From an uncultured Pseudomonadales bacterium (GTDB lineage Bacteria > Pseudomonadota > Gammaproteobacteria > Pseudomonadales > Balneatricaceae): a DNA stretch of 64,000 bases. The stretch lies in the NCBI GenBank assembly GCA_943787595.1, contig CALSNA010000003.1, positions 186,001-250,000 of the forward strand, given 5' to 3'. The position numbers were made by a program, and so were the translations under genes. Below, piece by piece: positions 43,267-56,758 of this stretch (its first letter is position 1; the number at the start of each line of letters is the position of its first letter). Under the pieces are notes generated by a model. It was not told the DNA's origin, ran no database searches, and was given only the letters and a program-made list of their open reading frames with translations.

Positions 43267-45204
43267 TTTTTGAGCTTCGCCTGGGATCGAATCTATTGAA
43301 TCACCGAATGACTGAGATGCATTTGCATCAGCTTCTACGACCGTACCACTACCTGGATCTATGGAATCTGACTGATCGTCATCAACCCAATCTTTTGGCG
43401 GGCTAACTGGCTTACGATTCAGCAGTTGTTCGAGCTGGTCTGAGTCAATAGTTTCGTATTTAATCAAGGCCTCGGTCATGGCTTCCAGGATATCACGATT
43501 TTCTTCCAGGATCGTTTTAGCCCGTTTATAGCATTCATCAACAATGTCCCTTACCTCAGCATCAATAGCCTTGGACGTTGCATCTGAGAACCCACGACTG
43601 GAGTTACCTTGCATCTGGGTAAATGGATCACTGTCCTCATCGTCGTATAGTAAGGGACCCAGACTTTCAGAAAGCCCCCATTTAGTGACCATATTACGCG
43701 CTAAGTGAGTTGCACGCTGAATATCATTGGATGCTCCAGTAGTAACGCCTTCCTTGCCTAGAGTCATCTCTTCGGCAATACGACCACCGTAGAGGCTACA
43801 AATTTGGCTTAGTATGGCCTGTTTGCTGTGGCTATAGCGGTCTTCTTCAGGCAAGAACATGGTGACCCCAAGAGCACGCCCACGAGGGATAATGGTCACT
43901 TTATAAACCGGATCATGGTCTGGCACTAAGCGGCCAACAATAGCATGTCCAGCTTCATGATAGGCGGTATTGAGCCGTTCCTTATGGCTCATCACCATGG
44001 ATTTGCGTTCAGCACCCATCATGATTTTGTCCTTGGCTTTTTCCAGTTGCTCCATATCAACAGTACGTTTATCTTGTCGCGCAGTAAATAGCGCTGCCTC
44101 ATTAACTAGGTTGGCTAAGTCAGCACCGGAAAATCCGGGAGTTCCACGTGCAATCAATTGCGGCTGTACACCATCAGCCAGCGGAACCTTGCGCAGATGA
44201 ACCTTGAGGATTTGTTCTCGACCACGAATGTCAGGTAAAGGCACATTCACTTGACGGTCAAAGCGACCAGGCCGCAATAAAGCAGTATCAAGCACATCAG
44301 GCCGGTTGGTTGCAGCAATAACAATGACACCTTCGTTACCCTCAAACCCGTCCATCTCTACCAATAGCTGGTTCAGGGTCTGTTCGCGCTCATCGTTACC
44401 ACCACCCATACCTGCACCACGATGCCTACCCACTGCATCAATTTCATCAATAAAAATGATGCAGGGGGACTGCTTCTTGGCCTGCTCAAACATATCACGC
44501 ACCCGGGAAGCACCAACACCAACAAACATTTCTACAAAATCAGAGCCAGAAATACTGAAAAATGGCACTTTAGCTTCACCAGCAATGGCTTTGGCCAGCA
44601 AGGTTTTGCCCGTACCAGGTGCACCTGCCATCAATACGCCACGCGGGATATGGCCACCGAGACGTTGAAATTTACCCGGATCACGCAAAAACTCAACCAA
44701 TTCCTGAACATCTTCCTTTGCTTCTTCAACTCCAGCCACATCGGCAAAGGTTGTTTTAATTTGATCTTCGCTCATCAGACGTGCTTTACTTTTGCCAAAT
44801 GACATGGGTCCACCACGTCCACCAGCACCACCTTGCATCTGTCGCATAAAAAACATAAATACAGCGATGATCACCAAAATTGGGAAACTAGCCACCAGTA
44901 GTTGAGTCCAGATACTTTGCTGTTCTGGCATTTTACCCATGATGTTAACATCATGCTGCAGAAGGTCGTCGACTAACTTGGGATCAGACAGTGCTGGACG
45001 AATAGTCTCAAAGGGCGTGCCGTCACCACTTTTACCTGTTATGGTATAGCCGTCAACGACAACACTGGTAACGCGGTCATTTTGCACTTCCTTGACGAAT
45101 TCAGAGTAGCTGATACGATTTTTGTTGGAATCGGTATTGAAGTTATTGAATACCGTTAGTAACACCGCTGCGATAATTAACCAGACGGCCAAGTTTTTTG
45201 CCAT
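43261..45204 (-). CDS. ftsH: ATP-dependent zinc metalloprotease FtsH
   Basis: FtsH is a membrane AAA+ protease that degrades misassembled membrane proteins and regulators such as sigma-32 and LpxC. From the ATG at 45204 it is 647 residues. It has an N-terminal helix, a periplasmic domain, a second helix near residue 105, Walker A GAPGTGKT, Walker [12 protein letters not shown], the second region of homology, and the zinc site HEAGH. Length is typical. It is followed by a short hairpin repeat and folP. Confidence 0.98.
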   Translation of the reverse strand: MAKNLAVWLIIAAVLLTVFNNFNTDSNKNRISYSEFVKEVQNDRVTSVVVDGYTITGKSGDGTPFETIRPALSDPKLVDDLLQHDVNIMGKMPEQQSIWTQLLVASFPILVIIAVFMFFMRQMQGGAGGRGGPMSFGKSKARLMSEDQIKTTFADVAGVEEAKEDVQELVEFLRDPGKFQRLGGHIPRGVLMAGAPGTGKTLLAKAIAGEAKVPFFSISGSDFVEMFVGVGASRVRDMFEQAKKQSPCIIFIDEIDAVGRHRGAGMGGGNDEREQTLNQLLVEMDGFEGNEGVIVIAATNRPDVLDTALLRPGRFDRQVNVPLPDIRGREQILKVHLRKVPLADGVQPQLIARGTPGFSGADLANLVNEAALFTARQDKRTVDMEQLEKAKDKIMMGAERKSMVMSHKERLNTAYHEAGHAIVGRLVPDHDPVYKVTIIPRGRALGVTMFLPEEDRYSHSKQAILSQICSLYGGRIAEEMTLGKEGVTTGASNDIQRATHLARNMVTKWGLSESLGPLLYDDEDSDPFTQMQGNSSRGFSDATSKAIDAEVRDIVDECYKRAKTILEENRDILEAMTEALIKYETIDSDQLEQLLNRKPVSPPKDWVDDDQSDSIDPGSGTVVEADANASQSFGDSIDSIPGEAQKT

Positions 45205-45256
45205 ATTATTCAAGTCTCAATGCTCCCATACTTGATCCGGCGCATAGCCAGGCAAT

Positions 45257-45877
45257 TTATCTTTTAAAGCCAGTGGCTAACTGATATACCTCACGGGAAC
45301 GACTGCGAGATGCGCTTGGCTTACGAGTTTGCACTCGGACAAAGTTCTGACGCAGATTACGCCTCAGTTCATCAAACCCTTCACCCTGGAATACTTTGAT
45401 CAGCAAATTTCCCTGTAGCTTCAGCACATGCTGTGCTAGGTCCAGTGCCAGTTCGGCCAAATACATTGAACGCGGCTGATCAATAACTTTATTACCACTC
45501 ATATTTGGGGCCATATCTGAAATTACAAGGTCTGCCTTACTATTTCCCAATAACACGAGTATTTCATTAAGTACCCTGGATTCAGTAAAATCACCCTGGA
45601 TAAAATCCACACCTGTGATGGCATCCATGGCCAGGATATCCGAAGCAACTACGCGTCCCCTGGAGCCCACCAGTTTGATAGCTACTTGGCTCCAACTTCC
45701 TGGCGCTGCACCTAAGTCAATGACCGTCATTCCCGGCCTGATCAAGTGTTCTTGTTGCTGAATTTCAAGCAGCTTGTGGCTGGCGCGCGAACGGTAGCCT
45801 TCTTTTTGTGCCCACTGCACATAGACATCGTCAAAATGCTCCTGCAACCACCGGTTACTGGACTTGGATCGTGCCAC
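45257..45877 (-). CDS. rlmE: 23S rRNA 2'-O-methyltransferase (U2552)
   Basis: RlmE (FtsJ/RrmJ) methylates U2552 of 23S rRNA late in large-subunit assembly. The 206-residue protein has SAM motif [16 protein letters not shown], the catalytic K-D-K-E pieces including SDMAPNMSG and [12 protein letters not shown], and an Arg/Ser-rich C terminus. It is immediately upstream of ftsH, as in most gammaproteobacteria. Confidence 0.97.
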   Translation of the reverse strand: MARSKSSNRWLQEHFDDVYVQWAQKEGYRSRASHKLLEIQQQEHLIRPGMTVIDLGAAPGSWSQVAIKLVGSRGRVVASDILAMDAITGVDFIQGDFTESRVLNEILVLLGNSKADLVISDMAPNMSGNKVIDQPRSMYLAELALDLAQHVLKLQGNLLIKVFQGEGFDELRRNLRQNFVRVQTRKPSASRSRSREVYQLATGFKR

Positions 45878-46053
45878 AAAAACCCCACACTTACTACCTG
45901 ATCAACAGACAATTCTAACTCCCTGAGGAGTTTAAGTCATGCTGATTACTTAAAACAACAACATAAAGGTAAATAAAACACAGTATTTGCTGCAATTTTT
46001 ACGACAATTAAGTCATAATGATTGCACGATAATCCATTGTAAGTATTTTACAA

Positions 46054-46356
46054 ATGTTACTCAATAAATCACAAAAAAAACGCTTGCGCAGTCTTGGACA
46101 CAACCTAAATCCAGTAGTGACTGTCGCGAACAAGGGACTGTCCAATAATGTCATAGGGGAAATTAACCGTGCCCTTGGCGACCATGAACTAATTAAAGTG
46201 AAACTGGCTGTTGCTGATCGACAGGTTAAACGCCACCTGATTGCTGTTATCTGTAAAAGAACATCTGCAAATCTGATTCAGAGCATTGGCAATATTGCGC
46301 TAGTCTACCGCCATAACGCCTGTGCTGATGCTAAAAAATCAAATCTGCCTTACTAA
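46054..46356 (+). CDS. yhbY: YhbY-family ribosome assembly RNA-binding protein
   Basis: This 100-residue protein carries a CRM (KH-like) RNA-binding domain and associates with pre-50S particles. LNKSQKKRLRSLGHNLNPVV at the start and the GxxG-type turn (KGLSNNVIGEINRAL) are characteristic. It is transcribed divergently from rlmE and converges on greA, the standard arrangement. Confidence 0.94.
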   Translation: MLLNKSQKKRLRSLGHNLNPVVTVANKGLSNNVIGEINRALGDHELIKVKLAVADRQVKRHLIAVICKRTSANLIQSIGNIALVYRHNACADAKKSNLPY

Positions 46357-46366
46357 CCCCGTAGCA

Positions 46367-46849
46367 TCAGCTCAAGTGTTGCACCTGGACAATTTCATAT
46401 TGCAATATGCCACCTGGGGTTTGTACTTCAACTTCATCCCCCTCCTGTTTACCGATCATGGTCCTGCCAATAGGCGAAGTGACTGAGATAAGGCCAACCT
46501 TTATATCTGCTTCATCTTCTCCAACAATTTGGTAACTGATCTGGACATCCGTTTGTAGGTTGATGATCGTTATGGTGCTACCAAAAATAACTTTACCTGT
46601 GTGTGAAATTCCTTTTATATCAATGACCTGGGCCATTGATAATCTACCTTCGATATAATTAATCCGATCTTCACAGAAAGCTTGCTGCTCACGGGCAGCA
46701 TGGTATTCAGCATTTTCTTTCAAGTCACCATGCTCCCGAGCTTCAGCAATGGCGGCAATAATGTTTGGACGGGTGACCGTTTTTAACACCTGTAACTCTC
46801 TGCGCAACAGTTGTTCACCACGAGCAGTCATGGGTACTTTTTTAGTCAT
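46367..46849 (-). CDS. greA: Transcription elongation factor GreA
   Basis: GreA rescues backtracked RNA polymerase by stimulating transcript cleavage. The 160-residue protein has the N-terminal coiled coil with the acidic tip ([20 protein letters not shown]) and the C-terminal FKBP-like domain with [23 protein letters not shown]. Length is normal. It follows carB, with which it is often cotranscribed. Confidence 0.97.
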   Translation of the reverse strand: MTKKVPMTARGEQLLRRELQVLKTVTRPNIIAAIAEAREHGDLKENAEYHAAREQQAFCEDRINYIEGRLSMAQVIDIKGISHTGKVIFGSTITIINLQTDVQISYQIVGEDEADIKVGLISVTSPIGRTMIGKQEGDEVEVQTPGGILQYEIVQVQHLS

Positions 46850-46932
46850 TTTGTTTCCTCTCTAGCTGAATCGCCCAGTTATGGTATTAGTAGGGCCATG
46901 TGTTGCATGATTCCATGCAACCACCAAGCGAT

Positions 46933-49900
46933 CTATCCCAGTAGTCTGTTATGTAAATCCTGTAAACGGCGTACCTGTTGTTCTTCACCAAATTGTAGTG
47001 CTGCGACCACTGCATTAGCTCCAGTCAAGGTAGTGCAGTAGCTGATCTTATGCTGCAATGCCGAGCGCCGAATCAGTGCTGAATCTCTGATAGCCTGACG
47101 CCCTTCGGTGGTATTGATCACTAAATTTATCTCATCATTCTTGATTGTATCAACGATATTAGGTCGACCTTCTTTCACCTTGTTGACCCGTTGGCATGAT
47201 AATCCAGCCTCAACTATAGCTTGCTGAGTACCACTTGTAGCCACTAATTCAAACCCCAGCTCGATTAACTCACTCGCCAGCTCAACTGTAGCTGGCTTAT
47301 CAATGTCACGCACAGAAACAAAACATAAGCCACTGTCAGGCAATTGCTCACCAGTAGCTATATGCGCCTTAGCAAAGGCTTCACCGAAACATTCTCCAAC
47401 GCCCATTACTTCTCCGGTAGATTTCATCTCTGGACTGAGTATAGGGTCTACCTCTGGGAACTTATTAAATGGGAATACGGCTTCCTTAACGCTGGTAAAT
47501 GTAGGCACAATTTCCTCTGTATAGCCCAGCTCTTCCAGTGTTTGGCCTACCATCACCCGGGCAGCAATATTTGCCAGTGAAATACCGATGCACTTGGAGA
47601 CAAATGGCACAGTACGGGAAGCTCGTGGATTGACTTCGATCACATAAATATTGTCATCTTGCCAAGCCAACTGAACATTCAGCAAGCCAATCACACCGAT
47701 TTCCAAGGCCATGCGTCGAACCTGATCCCGCATTGCATCCTGTACGCCAGCAGGTAGATTATAAGGTGGCAGCGTGCAGGCTGAGTCACCAGAATGAATG
47801 CCAGCTTGTTCAATATGCTGCATAATCGCCCCAATCACTACTTGTTGGCCATCACAAACCGCATCAATATCGACTTCCACTGCTTGATTTAGGAAACGAT
47901 CCAGCAATACTGGAGCTTGGTTTGAAACTTGTACTGCATCTTGCATATAGTATTTGAGATCAGCTTCTTGGTAAACAATCTCCATGGCGCGCCCCCCCAG
48001 AACATAGGATGGGCGCACAACCAGCGGATAACCGATGGTATTGGCAACTTGGATCGCTTCTTCCTGACTGCGAACAATACCATTTTCAGGCTGTAACAAA
48101 TTAAGTCGCTGTATCATCTGCTGGAAACGCTCGCGATCCTCTGCCCTGTCAATGGCTTCTGGGCTAGTTCCCAGAATGGGTACTCCAGCATTCTCTAGCC
48201 CCTCTGCCAGCTTTAAGGGAGTTTGACCACCATATTGCACAATAACTCCCTTGGGTTGTTCCAAATGCACAATTTCCAGCACGTCCTCAAGAGTAACAGG
48301 CTCGAAATAAAGCCGGTCAGATATATCATAATCGGTGGATACTGTCTCCGGATTACAGTTAACCATAATGGTTTCGTAACCTACATCACGAATGGACAAG
48401 GCTGCGTGTACACAACAATAATCAAATTCAATACCTTGGCCGATACGGTTGGGACCACCGCCAAGGATCATAATTTTTTCACGATTGGTAGGCTGTGACT
48501 CACATTCTTCTTCATAGGTAGAGTATAGATATGCCGTACCAGTAGCAAATTCAGCAGCACAGGTATCAACTCTCTTATAAACCGGGCGGACTCCCAGCTT
48601 CTGACGATGTTGACGAAAGCCTTTTTCTGTTAAACCCAACAACTGAGCCATACGGATATCTGAAAAACCTTTGCGCTTAAAACGTTGTACAGTAGAATAG
48701 TTCAAATCAGCCAGGCCTAAGTTAGACAAAACAGTTTCGTCTGCTATCAAATCCTCGATTTGTGCCAAAAACCAGGGATCAATACCACTTAGACGGGAAA
48801 CCTCTGCTACTGACATATCACACCGAAAGGCGTCTGCGACATAGTGAAATCGCTCAGCCCGTGGCGTCTTAAGCTTGCTTGCCAAAGTGCTGCGTGCATC
48901 TTCATCAGCCACATCTAGGCGAGGATCAAACCCATGCACTCCAGTTTCCAGCCCTCGCAAAGCCTTTTGCATAGATTCCTGGAAAGTACGGCCAATCGCC
49001 ATCACCTCACCCACTGACTTCATTTGAGTTGTTAATCGATCATCCGCCTGGCTAAATTTTTCAAAAGTAAATCGAGGTACCTTAGTAACCACGTAGTCAA
49101 TGGATGGTTCAAATGATGCTGGGGTTTGACCACCTGTAATATCATTGCGTAGTTCATCAAGTGTGTAACCAACGGCGAGTTTGGCTGCTACCTTGGCAAT
49201 TGGAAAACCGGTTGCTTTAGACGCCAGAGCCGATGAACGCGATACACGTGGATTCATTTCAATCACTACCATACGGCCATCAACCGGATTCAGCCCGAAC
49301 TGTACATTAGAGCCTCCTGTTTCAACGCCAATTTCCCGCAATACTGCCAAGGAGGCATCTCTCATGATCTGGTATTCTTTGTCAGTGAGCGTTTGGGCGG
49401 GTGCTACAGTAATTGAATCACCCGTATGGACGCCCATGGCATCAAAGTTTTCAATGGCGCAAACAATAATGCAGTTGTCATTTTTATCGCGGACGACTTC
49501 CATTTCAAACTCTTTCCAGCCGATCAGTGATTCATCAATCAGTAGCTCATTGGTGGGTGATAAGTCCAGGCCTCGATTACAAATCCCCTCAAATTCTTCG
49601 CGGTTATAGGCAATGCCTCCACCGGATCCACCCATAGTAAAGGATGGCCGGATGATGCACGGAAATCCAATACGCTGCAATACATCAAAGGCTTCGTCAA
49701 GGTTGTGAGCAATTCCCGCCCGTGGGCACTTGAGTCCGATATTGGTCATCGCTTGATCAAACTGCTCTCGATCTTCAGCTTTGTCGATGGTATCAGCATC
49801 TGCACCAATCATTTCGACGTTGTATTTTGCAAGCACACCATGACGATTTAGATCAAGGGCGCAGTTAAGTGCTGTCTGACCACCCATAGTGGATAATATG

Positions 49901-50154
49901 GCGCCGGGACGTTCCTGAGCAATGATCTTCTCAACCGTCTGCCAACAAATAGGCTCAATATAGGTTGCATCAGCCATAGCTGGATCGGTCATAATAGTGG
50001 CTGGATTGGAGTTGACCAGAATCACTCGATAGCCTTCTTCCCGCAATGCCTTACAGGCCTGAGCACCGGAATAGTCAAATTCACAAGCCTGGCCAATAAC
50101 GATGGGACCAGCTCCGAGGATCAAAATACTTTCTAGGTCACTGCGCTTGGGCAT
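46933..50154 (-). CDS. carB: Carbamoyl-phosphate synthase large subunit
   Basis: CarB makes carbamoyl phosphate from ammonia, bicarbonate and two ATP for arginine and pyrimidine synthesis. The 1073-residue protein has the duplicated ATP-grasp halves ([17 protein letters not shown] at the start, [17 protein letters not shown] in the second half) and the C-terminal allosteric domain. Length is normal. It lies 283 bases after carA, a longer gap than usual, which could hold a separate promoter. Confidence 0.98.
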   Translation of the reverse strand: MPKRSDLESILILGAGPIVIGQACEFDYSGAQACKALREEGYRVILVNSNPATIMTDPAMADATYIEPICWQTVEKIIAQERPGAILSTMGGQTALNCALDLNRHGVLAKYNVEMIGADADTIDKAEDREQFDQAMTNIGLKCPRAGIAHNLDEAFDVLQRIGFPCIIRPSFTMGGSGGGIAYNREEFEGICNRGLDLSPTNELLIDESLIGWKEFEMEVVRDKNDNCIIVCAIENFDAMGVHTGDSITVAPAQTLTDKEYQIMRDASLAVLREIGVETGGSNVQFGLNPVDGRMVVIEMNPRVSRSSALASKATGFPIAKVAAKLAVGYTLDELRNDITGGQTPASFEPSIDYVVTKVPRFTFEKFSQADDRLTTQMKSVGEVMAIGRTFQESMQKALRGLETGVHGFDPRLDVADEDARSTLASKLKTPRAERFHYVADAFRCDMSVAEVSRLSGIDPWFLAQIEDLIADETVLSNLGLADLNYSTVQRFKRKGFSDIRMAQLLGLTEKGFRQHRQKLGVRPVYKRVDTCAAEFATGTAYLYSTYEEECESQPTNREKIMILGGGPNRIGQGIEFDYCCVHAALSIRDVGYETIMVNCNPETVSTDYDISDRLYFEPVTLEDVLEIVHLEQPKGVIVQYGGQTPLKLAEGLENAGVPILGTSPEAIDRAEDRERFQQMIQRLNLLQPENGIVRSQEEAIQVANTIGYPLVVRPSYVLGGRAMEIVYQEADLKYYMQDAVQVSNQAPVLLDRFLNQAVEVDIDAVCDGQQVVIGAIMQHIEQAGIHSGDSACTLPPYNLPAGVQDAMRDQVRRMALEIGVIGLLNVQLAWQDDNIYVIEVNPRASRTVPFVSKCIGISLANIAARVMVGQTLEELGYTEEIVPTFTSVKEAVFPFNKFPEVDPILSPEMKSTGEVMGVGECFGEAFAKAHIATGEQLPDSGLCFVSVRDIDKPATVELASELIELGFELVATSGTQQAIVEAGLSCQRVNKVKEGRPNIVDTIKNDEINLVINTTEGRQAIRDSALIRRSALQHKISYCTTLTGANAVVAALQFGEEQQVRRLQDLHNRLLG

Positions 50155-50437
50155 ATCCAGTATCCGAATGATTAACTATTATCTATAATTTAGAGCATGT
50201 CTGTAACATGGTGATACGCACCAAGATGACATTGAACATGATCCTGAAATTTTCATTGCCCATCGCTAAACTGTAGTTGAACCTGTTCTCTAAGTGTAGC
50301 TAAAACTTCACATTGAAGGGAGTATTACACTGTATTTTGCCCAATCTTAGCAAAGCTTGCGACACTTTATGATGGTTCCTTAACAACCATAGCCCAATAA
50401 CGAGTTTGTATTACAAGGATAGCAACATATTCAAACA

Positions 50438-51571
50438 TCACTTGCGATAGATGCACATATTAGTAATGAAACGGTCAAACAGAGGTGCTACATCACGCGG
50501 GCCAGGACTAGCCTCTGGATGTCCCTGAAAGCTAAAAGCCGGCTTATCAATTCGTTCAATACCTTGAAGAGAACCATCAAACAAAGATCGATGAGTTGCC
50601 CGCAGGTGCTGGGGCAGACTAGCCTCTACAACAGTGAAACTGTGATTTTGGCTGGTAATCATCACTGCAGCAGTGGCCAAATTCTGTACCGGATGGTTAG
50701 CACCGTGATGCCCAAATTTCATTTTTTCTGTCTGTGCGCCACTCGCCAAAGCTAGCAGTTGGTGGCCCAGGCAAATGCCAAATACTGGTAACTCTTTAGC
50801 CAGTATGGTTTGAATGGCTTCAATGGCATACGTGCAAGGCTCTGGATCGCCGGGGCCATTCGACAAAAATACCCCGTCAGTGTCAGGCAATAACACTTCA
50901 CTTGCTGGAGTCTCAGCTGGCACTACAGTGAGCTGACAGTTACGTTCTACCAACATCCGCAGGATGTTGTGCTTCACACCAAAATCATAAACTACGACCT
51001 TAAAAGGCTTCTGCAGTGTTGGACGGCTGTAGCCAATTCCATGTCGCCAGACTGATTGTTGCCATTGATATGGCTTAGCAGTGCATACTTGCTTAGCAAG
51101 ATCCACTCCCTTCAAACCGGGCAAACGTTTAGCAGCTGACAGTGCCTGAGCAAAACTAATATTATCGCCTGCTAAAATGCAGCCATTTTGTGCCCCTTTT
51201 TGACGCAGGATACGAGTTAATCGACGCGTATCAATATTGGCAATGCCAACTGTATTATTCGCTTTAAGGTACTCACCTAGAGGTTGCTGATTACGCCAAC
51301 TGCTGGCCAACAGGGCAGCTTCACGAATTACGAGCCCGGCAGCCCAAATTGAGGTAGATTCAGCATCTTCTTGATTAACGCCTGTATTACCGATGTGCGG
51401 GTGAGTTAATGTAACGATTTGGCGTGCGTAGGAAGGATCTGTCAGAATTTCCTGATAACCTGTCATAGAGGTATTAAATACCACTTCACCACAAGCCTGA
51501 CCCAATGCACCAATGGCTATTCCCTTGAATAGACTGCCATTTTCCAGGACCAATAGTGCGGGGGTAGTCAA
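50438..51571 (-). CDS. carA: Carbamoyl-phosphate synthase small subunit
   Basis: CarA is the glutaminase subunit that supplies ammonia to CarB. The 377-residue protein has an N-terminal domain beginning [18 protein letters not shown] and a class I amidotransferase domain with the nucleophile in [13 protein letters not shown] and the His/Glu dyad in [11 protein letters not shown]. It starts about 75 bases after the dapB terminator, so the carA promoter must lie in or around that hairpin. Confidence 0.98.
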   Translation of the reverse strand: MTTPALLVLENGSLFKGIAIGALGQACGEVVFNTSMTGYQEILTDPSYARQIVTLTHPHIGNTGVNQEDAESTSIWAAGLVIREAALLASSWRNQQPLGEYLKANNTVGIANIDTRRLTRILRQKGAQNGCILAGDNISFAQALSAAKRLPGLKGVDLAKQVCTAKPYQWQQSVWRHGIGYSRPTLQKPFKVVVYDFGVKHNILRMLVERNCQLTVVPAETPASEVLLPDTDGVFLSNGPGDPEPCTYAIEAIQTILAKELPVFGICLGHQLLALASGAQTEKMKFGHHGANHPVQNLATAAVMITSQNHSFTVVEASLPQHLRATHRSLFDGSLQGIERIDKPAFSFQGHPEASPGPRDVAPLFDRFITNMCIYRK

Positions 51572-51643
51572 GGCATATTCCTTAAATGATTGTCATTATG
51601 ATGGGCCAACGCAGGGCTGGTGAAAAATCTGACACCATCAGTT

Positions 51644-51679
51644 GTAAAAAAGCGAGATATGATTAATCATATCTCGCTT
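51644..51679 (-). terminator. Rho-independent terminator of dapB with a perfect 30-base palindrome
   Basis: The arms AAGCGAGATATGATT and AATCATATCTCGCTT (51650-51679) are exact complements with no spacer. On the minus strand a run of T follows, giving a terminator between dapB and carA. Confidence 0.85.
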
Positions 51680-51807
51680 AATCACATGACGATACTTTAT
51701 TGTTTTGTCATGCTTGTTTATATAATAGTTACTTGATTTTAGCAAGAAGGTATCTGCCTGTCCAGATGGCAATTTACTGCACTGAAAACCCCGGTTAACC
51801 TGAGCTG

Positions 51808-52620
<813 letters not shown>

Positions 52621-52786
52621 TTAACAACCTCACTAAACTATAAACAGTCATTTTAAGTGTAGAATCAGACAGCATATTGAGTTTTCGTTACCTTGGCTAA
52701 GTATCAATATAGTGCCATAAATGCCAATTGAGCTGGATAAAGGGTGTGTCCAGTTTTACTGGATTTTGACTGAAACCCCATATCTG

Positions 52787-53914
52787 CTATTCAAAGAAGC
52801 TCTTGACCCCTTCAAACCATGACGTTTTTTTAGGAGAATGATTATGCTTGGTGGCTTCCATGGAAGCCTGTAGATCACGCAATAAATCCTTTTGCTGTTT
52901 ACTCAAATGCACCGGTGTTTCAACTGCTATCCGACACAATAAATCACCTGCACCACCACCACGAACCTGCGAAACACCTCTGCCGCGAAGACGGAATACC
53001 TTACCACTTTGTGCGCCTTCGGGTATTTTCAGATTAACCCGACCATCCAGAGTTGGCACTTCAATTTCTCCACCCAAGGCAGCGTCAGTAAAGCTTATGG
53101 GCACTTCACAGTATAAATGCTTGCCATCACGATTAAATATCCGATGATCACGCACTGATACTTCCACATATAAATCACCGGTTGCACCACCGTGCGGACC
53201 AGACTCCCCCTCGCCACTGAGGCGAATTCGATCACCAATGTCTACGCCAGCCGGAATTTTGACTGACAGAGTCTTATGTTGCTTAACCCTGCCGTTGCCA
53301 TGACATTTACCACAGGGATGACTGATCGTCTGACCTTTACCGCGACATTGAGGGCAAGTCTGTTGTACAGAAAAGAAGCCTTGTTGCATGCGTATCTGGC
53401 CAACCCCATTACAAGTTGCACAGTTTTTTAATTGAGTCCCCGGTTTAGCACCATTACCACCACACGTATTACAGCTAACCTGGATGGGAATACGGATTTC
53501 TTTCTGTATGCCACGTACAGCCTCTTCAAGGTCGAGTTCCATAGTGTAACGCAAATCAGAACCACGTTGAGCGTTGCTGCGACTACCTCCCGCAGAATTG
53601 CCACCAAAGATATCACCAAACATATCGCCAAAAACATCACCGAATCCAGCGCCACTAAAACCACTCGAACCCGGTCCAGCATTGTTGGGATCGACGCCTG
53701 CATGACCATACTGATCGTAAGCCGCTCTTTTCTGGTTATCGGATAATATCTCATAGGCTTCATTAACTTCCTTGAAACTTTCTTCCGCCACTTTATCTTC
53801 TGGGTTACGATCCGGATGATATTTCATCGCCATCCGGCGGTAGGCTTTCTTGATTTCCTTTTCTGAGGTATCGCGGTCAACGCTCAGCACTTCATAATAA
53901 TCGCGTTTTGACAT
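52787..53914 (-). CDS. dnaJ: Chaperone DnaJ
   Basis: DnaJ is the Hsp40 co-chaperone that delivers substrates to DnaK and stimulates its ATPase. The J domain starts [11 protein letters not shown] with HPD in KYHPDRN. A Gly/Phe-rich linker and four CxxCxGxG zinc repeats follow, then the C-terminal substrate domains. The ATG at 53914 follows a GGAAGG site and gives 375 residues. It is 72 bases after dnaK and depends on the upstream heat-shock promoters. Confidence 0.98.
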   Translation of the reverse strand: MSKRDYYEVLSVDRDTSEKEIKKAYRRMAMKYHPDRNPEDKVAEESFKEVNEAYEILSDNQKRAAYDQYGHAGVDPNNAGPGSSGFSGAGFGDVFGDMFGDIFGGNSAGGSRSNAQRGSDLRYTMELDLEEAVRGIQKEIRIPIQVSCNTCGGNGAKPGTQLKNCATCNGVGQIRMQQGFFSVQQTCPQCRGKGQTISHPCGKCHGNGRVKQHKTLSVKIPAGVDIGDRIRLSGEGESGPHGGATGDLYVEVSVRDHRIFNRDGKHLYCEVPISFTDAALGGEIEVPTLDGRVNLKIPEGAQSGKVFRLRGRGVSQVRGGGAGDLLCRIAVETPVHLSKQQKDLLRDLQASMEATKHNHSPKKTSWFEGVKSFFE

Positions 53915-53986
53915 GTCCCTTCCAGTATTCACCGCAAATAGGAACGCGGAAATAAACCCGCGTTACAACTTAGTACATATACCAGC

Positions 53987-55918
53987 TTATTTCTTGTCCT
54001 TGTCCTTGTCTTTTACTTCCTCAAACTCGGCATCCACTGCATCATCACCACCCTGATTTTTTCTATTATCAGCGCTGCTGTCATCCTGACCCTGGTCTTT
54101 TTGTTCAGCATACATCTTTTGAGCAATGCCGTTAGAGGCTTCAGTCAGTGCAGCTGTCTTAGCTTCAATATCTGCTTTATCATCTTTTTTCAACACATCT
54201 TCCAGAGCACTGATGGCCGCTTCAACCGCAGCTTTCTCAGTATCAGATGCTTTATCACCTGCTTCCTGTAACATTTTCTTGCTGGAATGTACCATGGCAT
54301 CACCAGTGTTGCGTACTTGCACTAACTCCTCAAACTTCTGGTCTTCAGCAGCATTGGCCTCAGCATCGCGTACCATACTATCAATTTCTTCATCCGATAA
54401 TCCGGAGGAAGCTTTGATGACGATAGATTGCTCTTTTCCGGTTGCTTTATCCTTGGCTGATACATTGAGGATGCCGTTAGAGTCGATATCAAAGCTGACC
54501 TCAATCTGCGGCATACCTCGAGGGGATGGTGGTATATCAGCCAAATCAAATCGGCCCAGAGATTTGTTCTGGCTCACCTGCTTGCGCTCGCCCTGGCACA
54601 CATGAATGGTTACCGCAGTCTGATTATCATCAGCAGTAGAAAACACCTGCGATTTTTTAGTCGGGATAGTAGTGTTTTTTTCAATCAAGGCAGTCATGAC
54701 GCCACCCATGGTTTCAATGCCCAGTGTCAGTGGAGTTACATCCAGCAACAGGACATCCTTTACATCACCTGCCAATACCGCAGCCTGTATGGAAGCGCCA
54801 ACGGCAACCGCTTCATCGGGATTAACGTCCTTACGCGGATCTTTACCAAAGAACTCGGATACCTTGGCTTGTACCAGTGGCATGCGGCTTTGACCACCCA
54901 CCAGAATGATTTCATCAATATCACTAGTTTCTAGATCTGCATCAGCCAGTGCCTGGGCACAGGGCTTGAGCGTACCTGCAATCAGGTCATCCACCAGAGA
55001 TTCCAGCTTAGCCCGTGTTACTTTAACATTGAGGTGTTTAGGACCACTGGCGTCAGCGGTAATGTAAGGCAAGTTAACATCGGTTTGAACAGAACTGGAT
55101 AGTTCAACCTTGGCTTTTTCAGCCGCTTCCTTAAGCCGTTGCAGAGCCAGCGGGTCATTTTTTAGGTCGATGCCAGAATCCTTCTTGAACTCCGTTACCA
55201 GGAGTTCAATCAGGCGTAAATCAAAATCTTCACCGCCAAGAAAGGTATCGCCGTTAGTAGCGAGAACTTCAAACTGATGTTCGCCATCCACATCAGCAAT
55301 TTCAATAATGGAAATATCAAATGTGCCACCACCCAAGTCATAAACGGCGATGGTTGCATCACCCCGTTTTTTATCCATACCATAGGCCAAGGCAGCTGCA
55401 GTGGGCTCATTGATGATGCGTTTAACATCAAGCCCGGCGATACGGCCAGCATCCTTGGTAGCCTGACGTTGTGAATCATTAAAATAAGCTGGCACAGTAA
55501 TTACCGCTGCATTGACGGTATCACCCAAATAGTCTTCTGCAGTTTTCTTCATCTTCTTGAGTATTTCAGCAGAAATCTGCGGTGGTGCCTTACTGTCTCC
55601 GTTGACATTAACCCAGGCATCACCATTATCGGCTGCTTCGATTTTATACGGCACCATAGTAATGTCTTTTTGTACTACATCGTCTTTGAATTTGCGACCA
55701 ATTAAACGCTTGATAGCAAACAAGGTGTTTTGGGGATTAGTGACTGCCTGTCGCTTAGCAGACTGACCCACCAAGATCTCACCGTCTTCAGTAAATGCTA
55801 TAATTGACGGTGTAGTGCGGTCGCCTTCGGCATTCTCAATTACCTTAGGGTTGCCAGCGTCCATTACCGATACACACGAATTGGTGGTGCCTAGATCGAT
55901 ACCAATAATTTTACCCAT
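53987..55918 (-). CDS. dnaK: Chaperone DnaK (Hsp70)
   Basis: DnaK is the main Hsp70. The ATPase domain opens with [17 protein letters not shown] and contains [13 protein letters not shown]. The linker [15 protein letters not shown] leads to the substrate domain, and the C terminus is disordered and charged. From the ATG at 55918 it is 643 residues, normal. A sigma-32 type promoter lies in the 166-base gap from grpE. Confidence 0.99.
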   Translation of the reverse strand: MGKIIGIDLGTTNSCVSVMDAGNPKVIENAEGDRTTPSIIAFTEDGEILVGQSAKRQAVTNPQNTLFAIKRLIGRKFKDDVVQKDITMVPYKIEAADNGDAWVNVNGDSKAPPQISAEILKKMKKTAEDYLGDTVNAAVITVPAYFNDSQRQATKDAGRIAGLDVKRIINEPTAAALAYGMDKKRGDATIAVYDLGGGTFDISIIEIADVDGEHQFEVLATNGDTFLGGEDFDLRLIELLVTEFKKDSGIDLKNDPLALQRLKEAAEKAKVELSSSVQTDVNLPYITADASGPKHLNVKVTRAKLESLVDDLIAGTLKPCAQALADADLETSDIDEIILVGGQSRMPLVQAKVSEFFGKDPRKDVNPDEAVAVGASIQAAVLAGDVKDVLLLDVTPLTLGIETMGGVMTALIEKNTTIPTKKSQVFSTADDNQTAVTIHVCQGERKQVSQNKSLGRFDLADIPPSPRGMPQIEVSFDIDSNGILNVSAKDKATGKEQSIVIKASSGLSDEEIDSMVRDAEANAAEDQKFEELVQVRNTGDAMVHSSKKMLQEAGDKASDTEKAAVEAAISALEDVLKKDDKADIEAKTAALTEASNGIAQKMYAEQKDQGQDDSSADNRKNQGGDDAVDAEFEEVKDKDKDKK

Positions 55919-56040
55919 GATTAACTCCAAACTATATGTTAGCTGCTTTTGCGAGCCAAATTAATACTGCGTCCAGCTGGGCAGTTTTATGGCCCTGCGG
56001 ACTTTGTTATGTAAGCATAGTGCCTGTTTCTTAAAGCTTT

Positions 56041-56068
56041 ATGTGGGGTTGTCTGACTGAGATTCAAG
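56041..56068 (-). promoter_or_regulatory. Sigma-32 type heat-shock promoter of dnaK
   Basis: On the minus strand CTTGAA (56068-56063) is followed after 14 bases by CCCCACAT (56048-56041), one base from the sigma-32 consensus CCCCATnT. It lies about 120 bases before the dnaK ATG. Confidence 0.75.
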
Positions 56069-56084
56069 CAGTCTCAATAAAAAA

Positions 56085-56678
56085 CTATGACTTGGAAACA
56101 ATGACCATGGCCGGACGCACTAATCTACCGTTAAGGCTATAGCCTTTATGCATCACTTCGACCACAGTATTTGGCTCCATATTCGGGTTAGCGATCATGG
56201 TGATAGCTTCATGCATGTTTGGGTCAAACGGTTGTCCCAGTGGATCAATTTCTGCTACGTTAAATTTGGCCAGGTTATCCACCAGCATTTTCTGGGTCAT
56301 TTCCACCCCTTCACGCATTGCTTCAACAGTAGCATTATTGTTATCGCAGGCGCTGATGGCACGACCCAAGTTATCCAGTACTGGCAACAGTTCGTTAACC
56401 AGTTTCTCTTGACCAAACTTGTGGGCTTTAGCGACATTTTGTTCAGCTCGGCGGCGAATGTTGATTACTTCAGCCTGAGCACGCACGGTTTCGTCTTGGG
56501 CTGTCTGTAAATGTTCTCGAACTTCTTTTATTTCTGCCTGTAGGGTACTTACGGAAACCTCAGTTGTTTCCGTATCAGTCACAACAGCTTCGTCAGCAGC
56601 AGTTGCAGTTGTTTCTGTTGCTGTAGCATCCTGTGCCAACTCAGCTGTGTCCTTAGTCGATTGTGTTTGCTTGTTCAT
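56085..56678 (-). CDS. grpE: Nucleotide exchange factor GrpE
   Basis: GrpE is the ADP-release factor of the DnaK cycle. The start at 56678 (MNKQTQST) has a GGAG site; a longer frame from 56720 is unlikely. The 197-residue protein has a long acidic N-terminal coiled coil, then KLVNELLPVLDNLGRAI and the C-terminal beta domain with GQPFDPNMHEAITM and VMHKGYSLNGRLVRPAMV. recN, commonly divergent from grpE, is absent. Confidence 0.97.
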   Translation of the reverse strand: MNKQTQSTKDTAELAQDATATETTATAADEAVVTDTETTEVSVSTLQAEIKEVREHLQTAQDETVRAQAEVINIRRRAEQNVAKAHKFGQEKLVNELLPVLDNLGRAISACDNNNATVEAMREGVEMTQKMLVDNLAKFNVAEIDPLGQPFDPNMHEAITMIANPNMEPNTVVEVMHKGYSLNGRLVRPAMVIVSKS

Positions 56679-56730
56679 CAGAGTCTCCGTTGCTGTTCCA
56701 ACGACGCCGCAAAGCGCCAAGGTGAATTCT

Positions 56731-56758
56731 ATATGGGGCCACCAATCAAGGATTCAAG
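56731..56758 (-). promoter_or_regulatory. Sigma-32 type heat-shock promoter of grpE
   Basis: CTTGAA (56758-56753) and CCCCATAT (56738-56731) on the minus strand are separated by 14 bases, matching the sigma-32 consensus closely. The expected transcript starts about 45 bases before the grpE ATG. Confidence 0.85.
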
